From NCBI GenBank assembly GCA_964397855.1, contig CAYNKQ010000001.1, forward strand, positions 1-64,000: a DNA stretch of 64,000 bases, given 5' to 3'. Shown in pieces: positions 54,042 to 61,662 of the stretch. Position 1 is the first letter of the stretch. Each line of letters opens with the position of its first letter. Source of the stretch: UBA7683 sp964397855 (GTDB taxonomy: Bacteria > Patescibacteriota > Saccharimonadia > Saccharimonadales > UBA7683). The position numbers and the translations under genes were made by a program. Under the pieces are notes generated by a model. It did not search any database and was not told the DNA's origin. It saw only the letters and a list, made by a program, of their open reading frames with translations.

Positions 54042-54094
54042 CCTGCCAATGCTCCTTTCAAATATCATCCATTAGGTATCAAATATACGAACTA

Positions 54095-55513
54095 CTACTT
54101 AGCTCCGCCCCCGCGGAGTACTGAGAAAACAGTTCGTAGTATTATCTGAAGATCCATCCAGATGCTCCAGTTTTGAACATAGTACATGTCGAGTTTGCGG
54201 CGTTCTTCGAAACTGATATCTTTACGACCAGAGATCTGAGCTAGACCCGTAAGCCCAGACTTCACACTGAGAATAAGGCTTTTGAATTCATAGTTTTCAA
54301 GTTCTCTTGGCACGAGTGCTCTTGGTCCAACAAGGCTGATATCTCCCCTGATCACATTGATAAGCTGCGGCAGCTCGTCGAGACTTGTTCGGCGCATGAA
54401 TCTACCAAGCTTTGTCTCACGGGGGTCGTCTTCAAGCTGATCACCATTATCACGATACTGCTTCAGTAGGTCGGGTCGGCCCATTTTAGCAAAGGCATCT
54501 TCGGGCAGTAAGCCGTTGTAGGTGGCGTTGTGTGAACGGAATTTGTAAATGGAAATAGCCTTGTTAAAACGAGAAAGTCTTTTTTGTCGAAAAAGTATTT
54601 GGCCCCTTGGTTCACTTATTTTCATAGCTACACAGATGAGTAGGATTATTGGTGAAAATACGACAAGACCGATTGTTCCACCAACAATGTCGACAGCTCT
54701 TTTTACAGCACGACCATACCCAATCAAAGGTGTGGTGTGAACGTTGATTATCGGGAATGCACCAAGAAGCTCTACGGAATGTTTCGACGTGAATAGTGCG
54801 CTATGGCTTGGAATAAACTGGTAATCGAGGTGGTTTTCGATCGACTGGTTGTACACTTTTGTAACATCTTCACTATCTGTTTGAATAATCGTGTGCACTT
54901 CTGTTTGTTCTATTGCAGAGCTGAGCGACTTAAACTGCAAGGCTTGTAGTGGTTCATAGATGTGTTTTTTGTTAGCCACGACCGCGACAACCTCAAGGCC
55001 TGACTGAACGTTGCCCGAAAGGTATTTACTGAGAAAGTATGTTGTTTCGCTGTTTCCAACCAGTGCTACGCGGATAATGCCGAAACCGTGACGGTAGAGA
55101 TAAAGGCGTAAAAAACGTAGTAGTGTGCGTATAGACCACAACAGCAAAAAACTAATGACAGCAGCATAGATTGGAATGAGCTTTGCTGGGAAGATAACTT
55201 CTTTAGAGAAGAAGTCAAAGGTGACTAGCAGTAACATGCCGGCTACGGCACCCACTATGAGGCGAATGGCCTCTTTTGGTCGGCGTTCGTAGTTTCGCTT
55301 AGTGTAGAGCCCAAGCACCGAGAACATGCCAAGCCAAATTGGCAGAAGCGTCGCAATGATCATAATGTATGTAAGTGCAGCAACTGGAGTGGCAACCGGT
55401 CTTGGATCAAGCGTTACCCGCAGAACGAACGCCAGGCTAAAGGCCAGCATGAGAGCGAGTGCATCTCCGGCGAGGAGTAGTAGTTTATAAATAAATGAAA
55501 AGTTCTGTTTCAT
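54095..55513 (-). CDS. Polyprenyl-phosphate sugar-1-phosphate transferase (WbaP/PssY-type)
   Basis: This is a 472-residue integral membrane enzyme that starts glycan synthesis by moving a sugar-1-phosphate to a polyprenyl carrier. N-terminal four to five helices (about 8-150), a CoA-binding-like Rossmann segment (IIRVALVGNSETTYFL), then the bacterial sugar transferase domain (about 270-472) with AVKRAVDIVGGTIGLVVFSP, FRQKRLSRFNK, RRTSLDELPQLINV and SLVGPRALVPRE. Position next to GT4 and O-antigen ligase genes fits. The sugar is not predictable. Confidence 0.92.
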   Translation of the reverse strand: MKQNFSFIYKLLLLAGDALALMLAFSLAFVLRVTLDPRPVATPVAALTYIMIIATLLPIWLGMFSVLGLYTKRNYERRPKEAIRLIVGAVAGMLLLVTFDFFSKEVIFPAKLIPIYAAVISFLLLWSIRTLLRFLRLYLYRHGFGIIRVALVGNSETTYFLSKYLSGNVQSGLEVVAVVANKKHIYEPLQALQFKSLSSAIEQTEVHTIIQTDSEDVTKVYNQSIENHLDYQFIPSHSALFTSKHSVELLGAFPIINVHTTPLIGYGRAVKRAVDIVGGTIGLVVFSPIILLICVAMKISEPRGQILFRQKRLSRFNKAISIYKFRSHNATYNGLLPEDAFAKMGRPDLLKQYRDNGDQLEDDPRETKLGRFMRRTSLDELPQLINVIRGDISLVGPRALVPRELENYEFKSLILSVKSGLTGLAQISGRKDISFEERRKLDMYYVQNWSIWMDLQIILRTVFSVLRGGGAK

Positions 55514-55533
55514 GGTGTGATTCTACCCAAGCA

Positions 55534-55561
55534 TTGTACCATTTTCCGGGGTGGCTATAAT
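55534..55561 (+). promoter_or_regulatory. Promoter of the O-antigen ligase gene
   Basis: -35 TTGTAC (55534-55539), a 16-nt spacer, -10 TATAAT (55556-55561). The GTG start at 55572 is only 10 nt further, so the AGGAGG at 55563-55568 may lie at the very 5' end of the transcript or not be transcribed. Confidence 0.65.
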
Positions 55562-55571
55562 AGGAGGTAAC

Positions 55572-56906
55572 GTGAATCAAGTTATTACCAAAAATAGTAG
55601 ATCAGTACAAATACTCCAAGCAATAGTTGTCTTAGTAGTTGTTTTAGTGCCATTTTACGCATTTTTTACTACTTGGTTGAGCACGGTAACTGGAGGTCTA
55701 CTGGTTCTTAGGGCCTGGAAAGAACTACTACTTTTGCCAGCGGTTTGCATAGCTGTTTATATTTTATGTAAAGACGCTACCCTCAGAAAACGGTTTTTCC
55801 AGGAAAAGCTCATTCGTATAATGCTAGTTTTTGCAGCTTGGCTTCTGGTGGCAACGCTTCTTCATGGTGGCGGTGCTCAGTCGATTGCACTTGGACTTGC
55901 AATTCAGCTGAGGCTCTTTGTAATTTTTATGCTCGCGCGTATTGTTGCCTATTATCGGCCGCCTTCTCGCCAATTACTTGAAAGGATTATTCTTATTCCA
56001 GTTGTGGGGGTGGTTAGTTTTGGGCTTCTTCAGATGTTTGTACTGCCCTATGATTTTTTAAAACACTTTGGGTACCAAAAAGATCTTACGATTCCGCCCT
56101 ACTTTACAATTGACGAACAGCTGAACAAGATTCGCATAGCCAGTACCTTAAGGGGTCCAAACCCATTAGGCGTATATTTGATTCTTCCGATTCTGGTGGT
56201 CGCCCAAAAGGTTTGGGAGAAAAAGAAGCCGTTGCTTGGCTATGGCGTGTTACTTGCTGCGAGCTTGGTTGTGTTATACGGCAGTCATTCTAGGGGGGCA
56301 TGGATTGGAACTATGGCTGCACTCGTGGTTTGGATATTGCTCACGGTTTCTAGAAAGGCCAAGTTAGTTTTAATATCACTAGCTCTGTTGCTAGGTATGG
56401 CAAGTGGGTTGGCAATTTATACTTATAGAAACACAGGTTTTGTACAGGACGTGGTGTTGCATGACAACCCAGAAGCAGGCGGTGAAATTAGTTCCAATCA
56501 GGGTCATCTTGATTCAGCTAAGGTGGCGGTCGATGATATTTTGAATAATCCAGTTGACGGTTGTGGTGCAGGTTGTGCTGGCCCAGCCTCTGTCAGAAGT
56601 AAGGAAGGTCCAAATTTTGCTGAAAACTATTATCTGCAGACAGCCCAAGAAGCGGGTACGGTTGGTTTGCTATTGCTACTAACCATATCGGGATTGCTTG
56701 CCTACGCGTTGCTGGTACGTTCTCGCTGGAATTCTCTCGACAGATTGCTTCTTGCTGCGTTTGTAGGAGTAAGTATTGCTAGCCTATTTGCGCACAGCTG
56801 GGCAGATGACACGGTGGCATATTTGTGGTGGGGGATTGCCGGTCTAAATATGACATGGCCAGCGGTTAAATCTGCTAAGAAGCCAGAATCTAGTGAAACT
56901 AGCTAA
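55572..56906 (+). CDS. O-antigen ligase/polymerase family membrane protein
   Basis: This protein of about 444 residues has around ten transmembrane helices. A large external loop near the C-terminus contains NYYLQTAQEAGTVGLLLLL, the conserved feature of the WaaL/Wzy-C family, which joins polyprenyl-linked glycans to an acceptor or polymerises them. A Cys/Gly segment (DGCGAGCAGP) in the same loop is unusual and could form a disulfide. I chose the GTG at 55572 after AGGAGGTAAC; the frame is open 21 nt further upstream. It overlaps the convergent galU by 8 nt. Confidence 0.85.
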   Translation: MNQVITKNSRSVQILQAIVVLVVVLVPFYAFFTTWLSTVTGGLLVLRAWKELLLLPAVCIAVYILCKDATLRKRFFQEKLIRIMLVFAAWLLVATLLHGGGAQSIALGLAIQLRLFVIFMLARIVAYYRPPSRQLLERIILIPVVGVVSFGLLQMFVLPYDFLKHFGYQKDLTIPPYFTIDEQLNKIRIASTLRGPNPLGVYLILPILVVAQKVWEKKKPLLGYGVLLAASLVVLYGSHSRGAWIGTMAALVVWILLTVSRKAKLVLISLALLLGMASGLAIYTYRNTGFVQDVVLHDNPEAGGEISSNQGHLDSAKVAVDDILNNPVDGCGAGCAGPASVRSKEGPNFAENYYLQTAQEAGTVGLLLLLTISGLLAYALLVRSRWNSLDRLLLAAFVGVSIASLFAHSWADDTVAYLWWGIAGLNMTWPAVKSAKKPESSETS

Positions 56907-57792
56907 TTTTTTCGAGTAGGTACTGTCGGAAATCTTCGCCAACAGATTCATCTTTAAGTGCAAAGTCAGCTACTGTTTTAAGATATTCAAGCTTATTGCC
57001 TGTGTCGTAGTAGCGTGCGTTTTCAATCTTCATAGCATAAAGACCGAACCCATCTGTGATCATCTGCCGCATTGCGGGCTGCACCTGAAATTCGCCTTTT
57101 TGATGATCGTGATCTTCTAGAAGTTTTTCAAGAAATGGGAATATTTCAGGGGTAAGAAGGTAGCCGCCAACGCTTGCAAGGTTGGAACTTGTATTTGCTC
57201 TACCTGGTTTTTCAACTATCGATTCCATTTTAACTAGTCCTGACTGCGTCTGTTCGCCTTCTATAATGCCGTAACGGTCAAACTCTTCGTCGAGATGTAT
57301 TTCGAGACAAGGAAGCACTGGGCCACCTGTCTGTTGGTAGGCTTCAATCATTTTTTTAAAGTGATTTGGCTGGGCAAGTATAAGATCATCTGCGTAGGTG
57401 AATATAAACGGCTCATCACCAACGAGGTGCCGCACATTCATAACAGGAGTAGCATTGCCGTATGGGCCCTTTTGTCGAACGTAGGCGAAGTTAGCTAGAT
57501 TACTGATCTTTTCAGTTTTTGCGAGTAGCTCTGTTTTTCCTCCAGCTGCAAGATTCGCTTTTAGGTCTGCACTAATTTCATCAAAATGATCTTCGATTGA
57601 GCGTTTGTGATAGCCAGTGACGATAATAATATCTTCAATGCCAGCGGCTACAAGCTCTTCAACAATGTACTGAATAACAGGCTTATCTAAGATCGGTAGC
57701 ATCTCTTTAGGCATTGCTTTGGTTTGTGGTAAAAATCTGGTGCCGAACCCAGCTGCGGCAATGACTGCCTTGCGGACTTTTGTTTCGCTCAT
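56899..57792 (-). CDS. galU: UTP-glucose-1-phosphate uridylyltransferase
   Basis: This is a 297-residue nucleotidyltransferase making UDP-glucose. Signature VRKAVIAAAGFGTRFLPQTKAMPKEMLPI, followed by IIIVTGYHKRSIEDHFD, YVRQKGPYGNATPV and VEKPGRANTSSNLASVGGYLL. Length and motifs fit GalU. It supplies donors for the surrounding glycosyltransferases. Divergent from gtrA with 35 nt between the starts. Confidence 0.95.
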   Translation of the reverse strand: MSETKVRKAVIAAAGFGTRFLPQTKAMPKEMLPILDKPVIQYIVEELVAAGIEDIIIVTGYHKRSIEDHFDEISADLKANLAAGGKTELLAKTEKISNLANFAYVRQKGPYGNATPVMNVRHLVGDEPFIFTYADDLILAQPNHFKKMIEAYQQTGGPVLPCLEIHLDEEFDRYGIIEGEQTQSGLVKMESIVEKPGRANTSSNLASVGGYLLTPEIFPFLEKLLEDHDHQKGEFQVQPAMRQMITDGFGLYAMKIENARYYDTGNKLEYLKTVADFALKDESVGEDFRQYLLEKIS

Positions 57793-57827
57793 GCTTCTAG
57801 ACTAACATACGGTATACTGGGGGCAAT

Positions 57828-58307
57828 ATGGCACAAAAAAAGCGAATAAAAAAACTCAGAAACAAACAAAAAACCATATTTCAACAGATTGCTGAATACA
57901 TGGTTGCGGGTGGCGCATTCTTCTGGAGTGGCTACCTGGCATTTGCACTATTCGACGCAGTCTTTGGTTGGCCGTTATTTGTTGCAAAGCAACTCGCCAA
58001 CATTATTGGCCTTACCATTAACTATATCCTAGAAGACAGATGGGTGTTTAAACACAAAAAGGCACGAATTTCGTACGATAAACGCCGGACTCACCGTTAT
58101 ATAATCATCACCATTGTTAACTTTGGAATAGATTACGTGATCGTTTCGCAATTGAAGCAACACGGTATTACACCGTATCTCGGCCAGTTTGCGAGCGCGG
58201 GATTCTTCACTGTCTGGAACTTCATGTGGTACAAGTACTGGGTATTTGCGCACCATCCTTCACGCAAAAAAGGTAAACGTCGTCCAGTTAAGAAGAAGAG
58301 GAAGTAA
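57828..58307 (+). CDS. GtrA family membrane protein
   Basis: This is a 159-residue protein with a basic N-terminus (1-20), four transmembrane helices (about 28-50, 55-75, 92-112, 118-140) and a strongly basic tail. The helix 2-3 loop INYILEDRWVFKHKK and the C-terminal WNFMWYKYWVFAHH are the GtrA pattern (N...R.WVF). GtrA proteins help flip polyprenyl-linked sugars. TATACT (57813-57818) is 9 nt before the ATG, so the mRNA is probably leaderless. The stop overlaps the lexA-like ATG by one base. Confidence 0.9.
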   Translation: MAQKKRIKKLRNKQKTIFQQIAEYMVAGGAFFWSGYLAFALFDAVFGWPLFVAKQLANIIGLTINYILEDRWVFKHKKARISYDKRRTHRYIIITIVNFGIDYVIVSQLKQHGITPYLGQFASAGFFTVWNFMWYKYWVFAHHPSRKKGKRRPVKKKRK

Positions 58308-58747
58308 TGGCTGTTGTTCGCCCAACCAAAAAACAGCGCGAACTCCTGGTGTTTATTGAGCAGTTTGTGCAACAGCATGGCTACGGACCGAGTTATCGTG
58401 AAATTATGCGGGGTTGCAACTATAGCTCCGTAGCAACTGTTGCGGCACATGTAAATAATCTGATCTCTCGCGGTCACCTGAAAAAACGCGACAAGAGTGC
58501 TCGTTCACTTGAAGTCGTGAAACAAGATGGCGAAGTCTCTACGGCACCGCAGCTCAAAATCACCGCAGCTAACGAAAAGTGGCTCATAGACATAATCGAA
58601 GCCAAGTTTAAAGAAGTCGAAACTGCCCCAAAGCTTGAACAGAGAAACATAGATCAACTTTACGTTGTAACAGGGGCGCTTGCTGTACTTGGCTTCGACG
58701 GCGCGGCGGTAGCGTTTAAAAGCCGCCTCAAAGAACTAGAAAAATAG
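58307..58747 (+). CDS. LexA-like repressor lacking the self-cleaving peptidase domain
   Basis: This is a 146-residue protein. The first 68 residues match the LexA DNA-binding domain: TKKQRELLVFIEQFVQQHGYGPS, then YREI and SSVATVAAHVNNLISRGHL. In LexA an Ala-Gly cleavage site and a Ser-Lys S24 protease domain would follow; here the last 75 residues are a short helical segment with no recognisable Ser/Lys dyad. It may bind DNA constitutively or respond to a partner. It overlaps gtrA (TAATG), an unusual place for an SOS-type regulator. Confidence 0.82.
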   Translation: MAVVRPTKKQRELLVFIEQFVQQHGYGPSYREIMRGCNYSSVATVAAHVNNLISRGHLKKRDKSARSLEVVKQDGEVSTAPQLKITAANEKWLIDIIEAKFKEVETAPKLEQRNIDQLYVVTGALAVLGFDGAAVAFKSRLKELEK

Positions 58748-58805
58748 CAACTTATGTTTGACTACTGTTGATCAAACCAATATAATCTATTCACGTTCAC
58801 TATAA

Positions 58806-58846
58806 ATATTCCGACGTAGTCCGCCAGCTGGCGGACGGGACGCTGT
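58806..58846 (+). repeat. Remnant of tRNA-Asn 5' half (direct repeat left of GIY-YIG gene)
   Basis: ATATTCCGACGTAG (58806-58819) is identical to 59093-59106 at the start of tRNA-Asn, and GGGACGCTGT (58837-58846) equals the tRNA anticodon-stem region 59121-59130. Between them the D arm is replaced by a perfect palindrome TCCGCCAGCTGGCGGA (58820-58835). The end of the remnant supplies part of a TATAAT (58846-58851) 9 nt before the GIY-YIG ATG. Confidence 0.75.
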
Positions 58847-58860
58847 ATAATATATTTACC

Positions 58861-59106
58861 ATGTACGTGTATGCACTTTACAATCGGATAAATAAGAAAA
58901 TCTATATTGGTCAGACGGCTAATCTAGAAAAACGACTTACTGAACATAATGAGAAATATGGTAATCATTTTACTGCAAAAGTTCAGGGCGAATGGGAGTT
59001 GATTTATAATGAGTCAGTTGCCACTCGCTCTGAGGCCATTAAGCGCGAAAAGCAATTAGAAAGCTTCAGGGGCAGAGAGTTTATCAAAATACATATTCCG
59101 ACGTAG
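58861..59106 (+). CDS. GIY-YIG nuclease domain protein
   Basis: This is an 81-residue single-domain protein of the short YhbQ/UPF0213 type. YVYALYNRINKKIYIGQT carries the spaced Y-Y...Y-I-G core; the Arg of the active site lies in LEKRLTEHN and a Glu in SEAIKREKQLESF. These small nucleases are candidate DNA cleavage enzymes with few known functions. The last codons (IPT and stop) are encoded by the first bases of tRNA-Asn. The gene lies between two direct copies of the tRNA 5' sequence and has a -10 box 9 nt before its ATG. Confidence 0.85.
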   Translation: MYVYALYNRINKKIYIGQTANLEKRLTEHNEKYGNHFTAKVQGEWELIYNESVATRSEAIKREKQLESFRGREFIKIHIPT

Positions 59107-59171
59107 CTCAGTGGTAGAGCGGGACGCTGTTAACGTTTAGGTCGCTGGTTCGAATCCAGCCGTCGGAGCCA
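59097..59171 (+). tRNA. tRNA-Asn (anticodon GTT), CCA encoded
   Basis: The cloverleaf folds by eye: acceptor TCCGACG (59097-59103) with CGTCGGA (59161-59167); D stem GCTC/GAGC; anticodon stem GGACG/CGTTT (two G-T pairs) with loop CTGTTAA giving anticodon GTT; T stem GCTGG/CCAGC with loop TTCGAAT; discriminator G at 59168 and CCA at 59169-59171. It overlaps the GIY-YIG stop and the 3' end of the recombinase gene. Confidence 0.95.
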
Positions 59172-60752
59172 GAATCTCTGAAACTCATTATTAGAACCGT
59201 CTTCCATCTGTTGGGGGGCGGTTCTAACCATTTCAGATACTGATACCTTGTGATCATTCATCTTTTCGATGGGAACAAAGAGATTATTAGGGGTAAATGT
59301 GATGGTTCTATCCATCAATGAAAGTCTTTCACCAAGCTTGAATATCACAGATCGTTTCTTTTCATGATCATCAGAGTCGAAGTCTTCCTTGGCGTATCTT
59401 GCAAAAGTAAAAACTTCATCTGCAGTTTCGCGCCAGTTTCTAGCTTCGTATTCTGACTTGCTCCGCTGATCTTGTAGTTTTTTAAGTGTCGATTCAAGTT
59501 GGGCAAGCTCTGCGAAATACCATGCGTCGTCATCAGCCTCGCCACTGTACCTCATGCGTCTAAGGCTGGATATCGAAAGTGTTTTTTTATGAATAGCACG
59601 CTCCACTTCAAGCAACTTAGATTTTTCTTTAGCTACTATAAAATCTTCCTCCTCTGCTAGGGCCTCGATAGCTAACCTATAGAAATCCGGATCTATAGTA
59701 AACTTTTCTAGCTTTAACTTGATTTGATTAACTAACTCCTGCTCCGTCACGCAATAACTTCTTTGGGCACACTTTTGCCTGGTACTCTTACCGGTGCAAT
59801 GATAATAGATATACTCACGAAGCTCGCCATTTGATTTAAGTTTCTTAGTCTTAAGCTCGGCTGTAACTCCATACCCGCACTCACCGCATTTAAGCAGGTT
59901 CCTTAATAAGAACGTCTGACTTTTGTTCTTTGGTCTAGTTGTGTGCCCAGGATCAATAATCTCTTGCACTCTCTTAAACTCCTCCTCAGTAACCATGGGG
60001 ACCTGGTTACCCTTGTAAACATTACCTAAAAAACTTAATTTTCCCGTATAGAAAATGTTTTTAAATACTGTATGAAGCGTAGAGTAGGCAAGTGCTTTTC
60101 CGCCAGTCTTCCCTCGACGCGGCGTTAAAATCAAAAGTTCTTTTTCTGCAACATCCACCAGTTGAGCCACAGAGTAAGTTCCAGTCAACATTTTATCCCA
60201 GAGCGTACGGATCTTAGGAAATAGTTCCGGATCTGGGACTATTGTTTTTGCGAGTCGATCGTTGAGATAGCCAATTGGTGGGATCCCAGGCTTGTCCCCT
60301 TTGAGGGCTTTAGACTTCATACCCCTTTTAGTGTTTGCTGCTAATTCACGGATGTACTGGTTGGACATACCAGCTTCCACGCTCAGTAGTAACGCGTTGT
60401 CTGACGGAGTATATGCTTTATCGGATGTCTGTATCATCTGCAACTTACCATCTTGAAGTAACTGCTGAAGCCTGCCGCTATCGGTGGGGTTACGAGATAA
60501 ACGATTGAATTGCCAGCAAAGTATTGCGTTTATTGAACCATTCTCGATAAGCGACATCATTCGTTCGAACTCAGGTCTATTGCCTGGTAGTTTTGCAGAT
60601 TTCGATTCTACGAACTTCTCCACCATCATTAGATTCTTTTGCCTGGCTAATTCACTCATAAGTCGAGTTTGGTCTTCAAGCGATTGAACCTGTTTGTCTT
60701 CTGTGTCTGTTGACTTACGTACATACAAGCCAAATTTTAATAGTTTATCCAT
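59130..60752 (-). CDS. Large serine recombinase (integrase)
   Basis: This protein of about 540 residues has an N-terminal resolvase domain (1-150) with nucleophile Ser14 (YVRKSTD) and FNRLSRNPTD; a recombinase domain follows (about 165-290, GIPPIGYLND, TLHTVFKNIFYTGKL) and a zinc-ribbon (about 305-360, LLKCGECGYG and HC...CAQRSY), then a coiled coil. This is the family of phage and ICE integrases. I chose the ATG at 60752 after AGAGGAG; the frame is open to 60929. The last 13 residues and stop are encoded by the antisense of tRNA-Asn, marking the element boundary. Confidence 0.9.
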   Translation of the reverse strand: MDKLLKFGLYVRKSTDTEDKQVQSLEDQTRLMSELARQKNLMMVEKFVESKSAKLPGNRPEFERMMSLIENGSINAILCWQFNRLSRNPTDSGRLQQLLQDGKLQMIQTSDKAYTPSDNALLLSVEAGMSNQYIRELAANTKRGMKSKALKGDKPGIPPIGYLNDRLAKTIVPDPELFPKIRTLWDKMLTGTYSVAQLVDVAEKELLILTPRRGKTGGKALAYSTLHTVFKNIFYTGKLSFLGNVYKGNQVPMVTEEEFKRVQEIIDPGHTTRPKNKSQTFLLRNLLKCGECGYGVTAELKTKKLKSNGELREYIYYHCTGKSTRQKCAQRSYCVTEQELVNQIKLKLEKFTIDPDFYRLAIEALAEEEDFIVAKEKSKLLEVERAIHKKTLSISSLRRMRYSGEADDDAWYFAELAQLESTLKKLQDQRSKSEYEARNWRETADEVFTFARYAKEDFDSDDHEKKRSVIFKLGERLSLMDRTITFTPNNLFVPIEKMNDHKVSVSEMVRTAPQQMEDGSNNEFQRFWLRRLDSNQRPKR

Positions 60753-60850
60753 GAATTGTTCTCCTCTTAGAACCAAAAAGGGCGGCCTGGTTGTTGTAAC
60801 ATCCAGTAGCAAAAAGCCACTTTCCGTACCAAGCCGCCCGTTAGAGGACA
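60753..60850 (-). promoter_or_regulatory. Structured leader of the recombinase gene
   Basis: On the minus strand a GGGCGGCTTGGT/ACCAGGCCGCCC stem (forward 60780-60791 and 60828-60839, pairing broken by at most one wobble) is followed by TTTTT, like an attenuator. Outside it, TCCTCT can pair with AGAGGA of the ribosome-binding site. A TATTAT-type -10 lies near 60855-60862. Confidence 0.5.
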
Positions 60851-61019
60851 GAAAATATAATAGCTTTTGCCAAGACCTGAATGTTACAACGTTAATATTG
60901 TATCTAAATTTATACTTACTGGCGAGCAAATCTTTATTAATAGAAACTTGAGTGAAGATACCTTGACAGTCATGATATCTTTAATAAAGATCTAATAAAT
61001 AAAGATATAATCGCGCTAA

Positions 61020-61373
61020 CTAAAATTCTAAACTTCTTAACTCTTCATTCAGTTGGTCGTGAGTTAGATCTGAAAGCTCAGCGATTGCGGGTATTTCTGT
61101 TTCGCCAGTATAGTACTTAACTGCCGCGATACAGGCGGCTTCAATCTCTTTCCAAAGTGTTGATTGCTTAGCGAACTCCAACTGTCTGAAACTTTTTCCA
61201 CTCTTTGAAGTACCTTGGGGAGTAAGAACACCCCATGATGGATGCTTACTGCCGGGCGCGAATACCATTAAGCCGTTTATATACATACCTAGACTTGGAA
61301 TTGACACCTTAACCCTAAACCCACCATTTGGAATTTCCATGTGAACCGCGGCTTCTATACCAAATTTACTCAT
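61020..61373 (-). CDS. Hypothetical protein, recombinase element
   Basis: This is a 117-residue soluble protein, start SKFGIEAAVHMEIPNGGFRVKVSIP, with a beta-rich first half (GMYINGLMVF, then HPSWGVLTPQG) and a helical, acidic C-terminus. The composition suggests a small OB-like or DNA-binding fold, but I recognise no family. Its ATG overlaps the upstream 50-residue gene (ATGAGTAA), so the two are coupled. It lies upstream of the recombinase on the same strand and is probably element cargo or regulation. Confidence 0.6.
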   Translation of the reverse strand: MSKFGIEAAVHMEIPNGGFRVKVSIPSLGMYINGLMVFAPGSKHPSWGVLTPQGTSKSGKSFRQLEFAKQSTLWKEIEAACIAAVKYYTGETEIPAIAELSDLTHDQLNEELRSLEF

Positions 61374-61518
61374 GTTTTTTCACTTGCCGTTGCACTATTC
61401 TAATTAATTCTGCAAGCTCACGAAGTCCTTTACTGGCCGTGTCAAAGTCGATCTCTTCACCATACTTTTTTCTATATAGACGCTTAAATTCTTTAACCAA
61501 GGTAACGTTGATGTTCAT
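61366..61518 (-). CDS. Hypothetical small protein, recombinase element
   Basis: This is a 50-residue protein (INVTLVKEFKRLYRKKYGEE, then LRELAELIRIVQRQVKKHE), predicted as two helices, similar in style to small ICE- and plasmid-encoded accessory proteins. The ATG at 61518 is supported by ACAGGAGA; the longer frame to 61590 is not. The leader contains a possible leader peptide and a hairpin (see 61538-61583). It overlaps the next gene by 8 nt. Confidence 0.6.
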   Translation of the reverse strand: MNINVTLVKEFKRLYRKKYGEEIDFDTASKGLRELAELIRIVQRQVKKHE

Positions 61519-61537
61519 TGCATCTCCTGTACATGAA

Positions 61538-61583
61538 AACCGCCTGACAGAATGGCTGTTCGTCAGACGGTTATCTTTGCCAT
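61538..61583 (-). promoter_or_regulatory. Leader hairpin with 6-codon leader peptide
   Basis: On the minus strand AACCGTCTGAC (forward 61562-61572) pairs over 11 bp with GTCAGGCGGTT (forward 61538-61548), loop 13 nt, then TTTTC. A short frame encoding MAKITV (ATG at 61583, TGA at 61563-61565) stops inside the 5' arm, suggesting attenuation or translation-dependent control. Its start context TGCGGAATGGCAAA recurs at the 62412 gene. Confidence 0.4.
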
Positions 61584-61620
61584 TCCGCAACCAATAATGG
61601 CGAAAGTAGGCGATCTATTC

Positions 61621-61645
61621 ACTAGTTAGACTAGTAAGGTACTAG
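61621..61645. promoter_or_regulatory. ACTAGT repeats, candidate operator
   Basis: ACTAGT occurs at 61621-61626 and 61630-61635, and ACTAG at 61641-61645. They lie upstream of the leader and promoter of the 61518 gene, and could bind an element-encoded regulator. Confidence 0.35.
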
Positions 61646-61662
61646 ATTTACATAAGGTGGTA

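Noticed and set aside
58861..59106. GIY-YIG gene as an intron-encoded homing endonuclease inside the tRNA
   Set aside because: The tRNA at 59097 is intact and uninterrupted. The gene lies beside it, between copies of its 5' part, so a classic intron arrangement does not fit.
60753..60929. N-terminal extension of the recombinase
   Set aside because: The extension translates the leader stem-loop. The ATG at 60752 has a good ribosome-binding site and starts the resolvase domain at the usual distance from Ser14.
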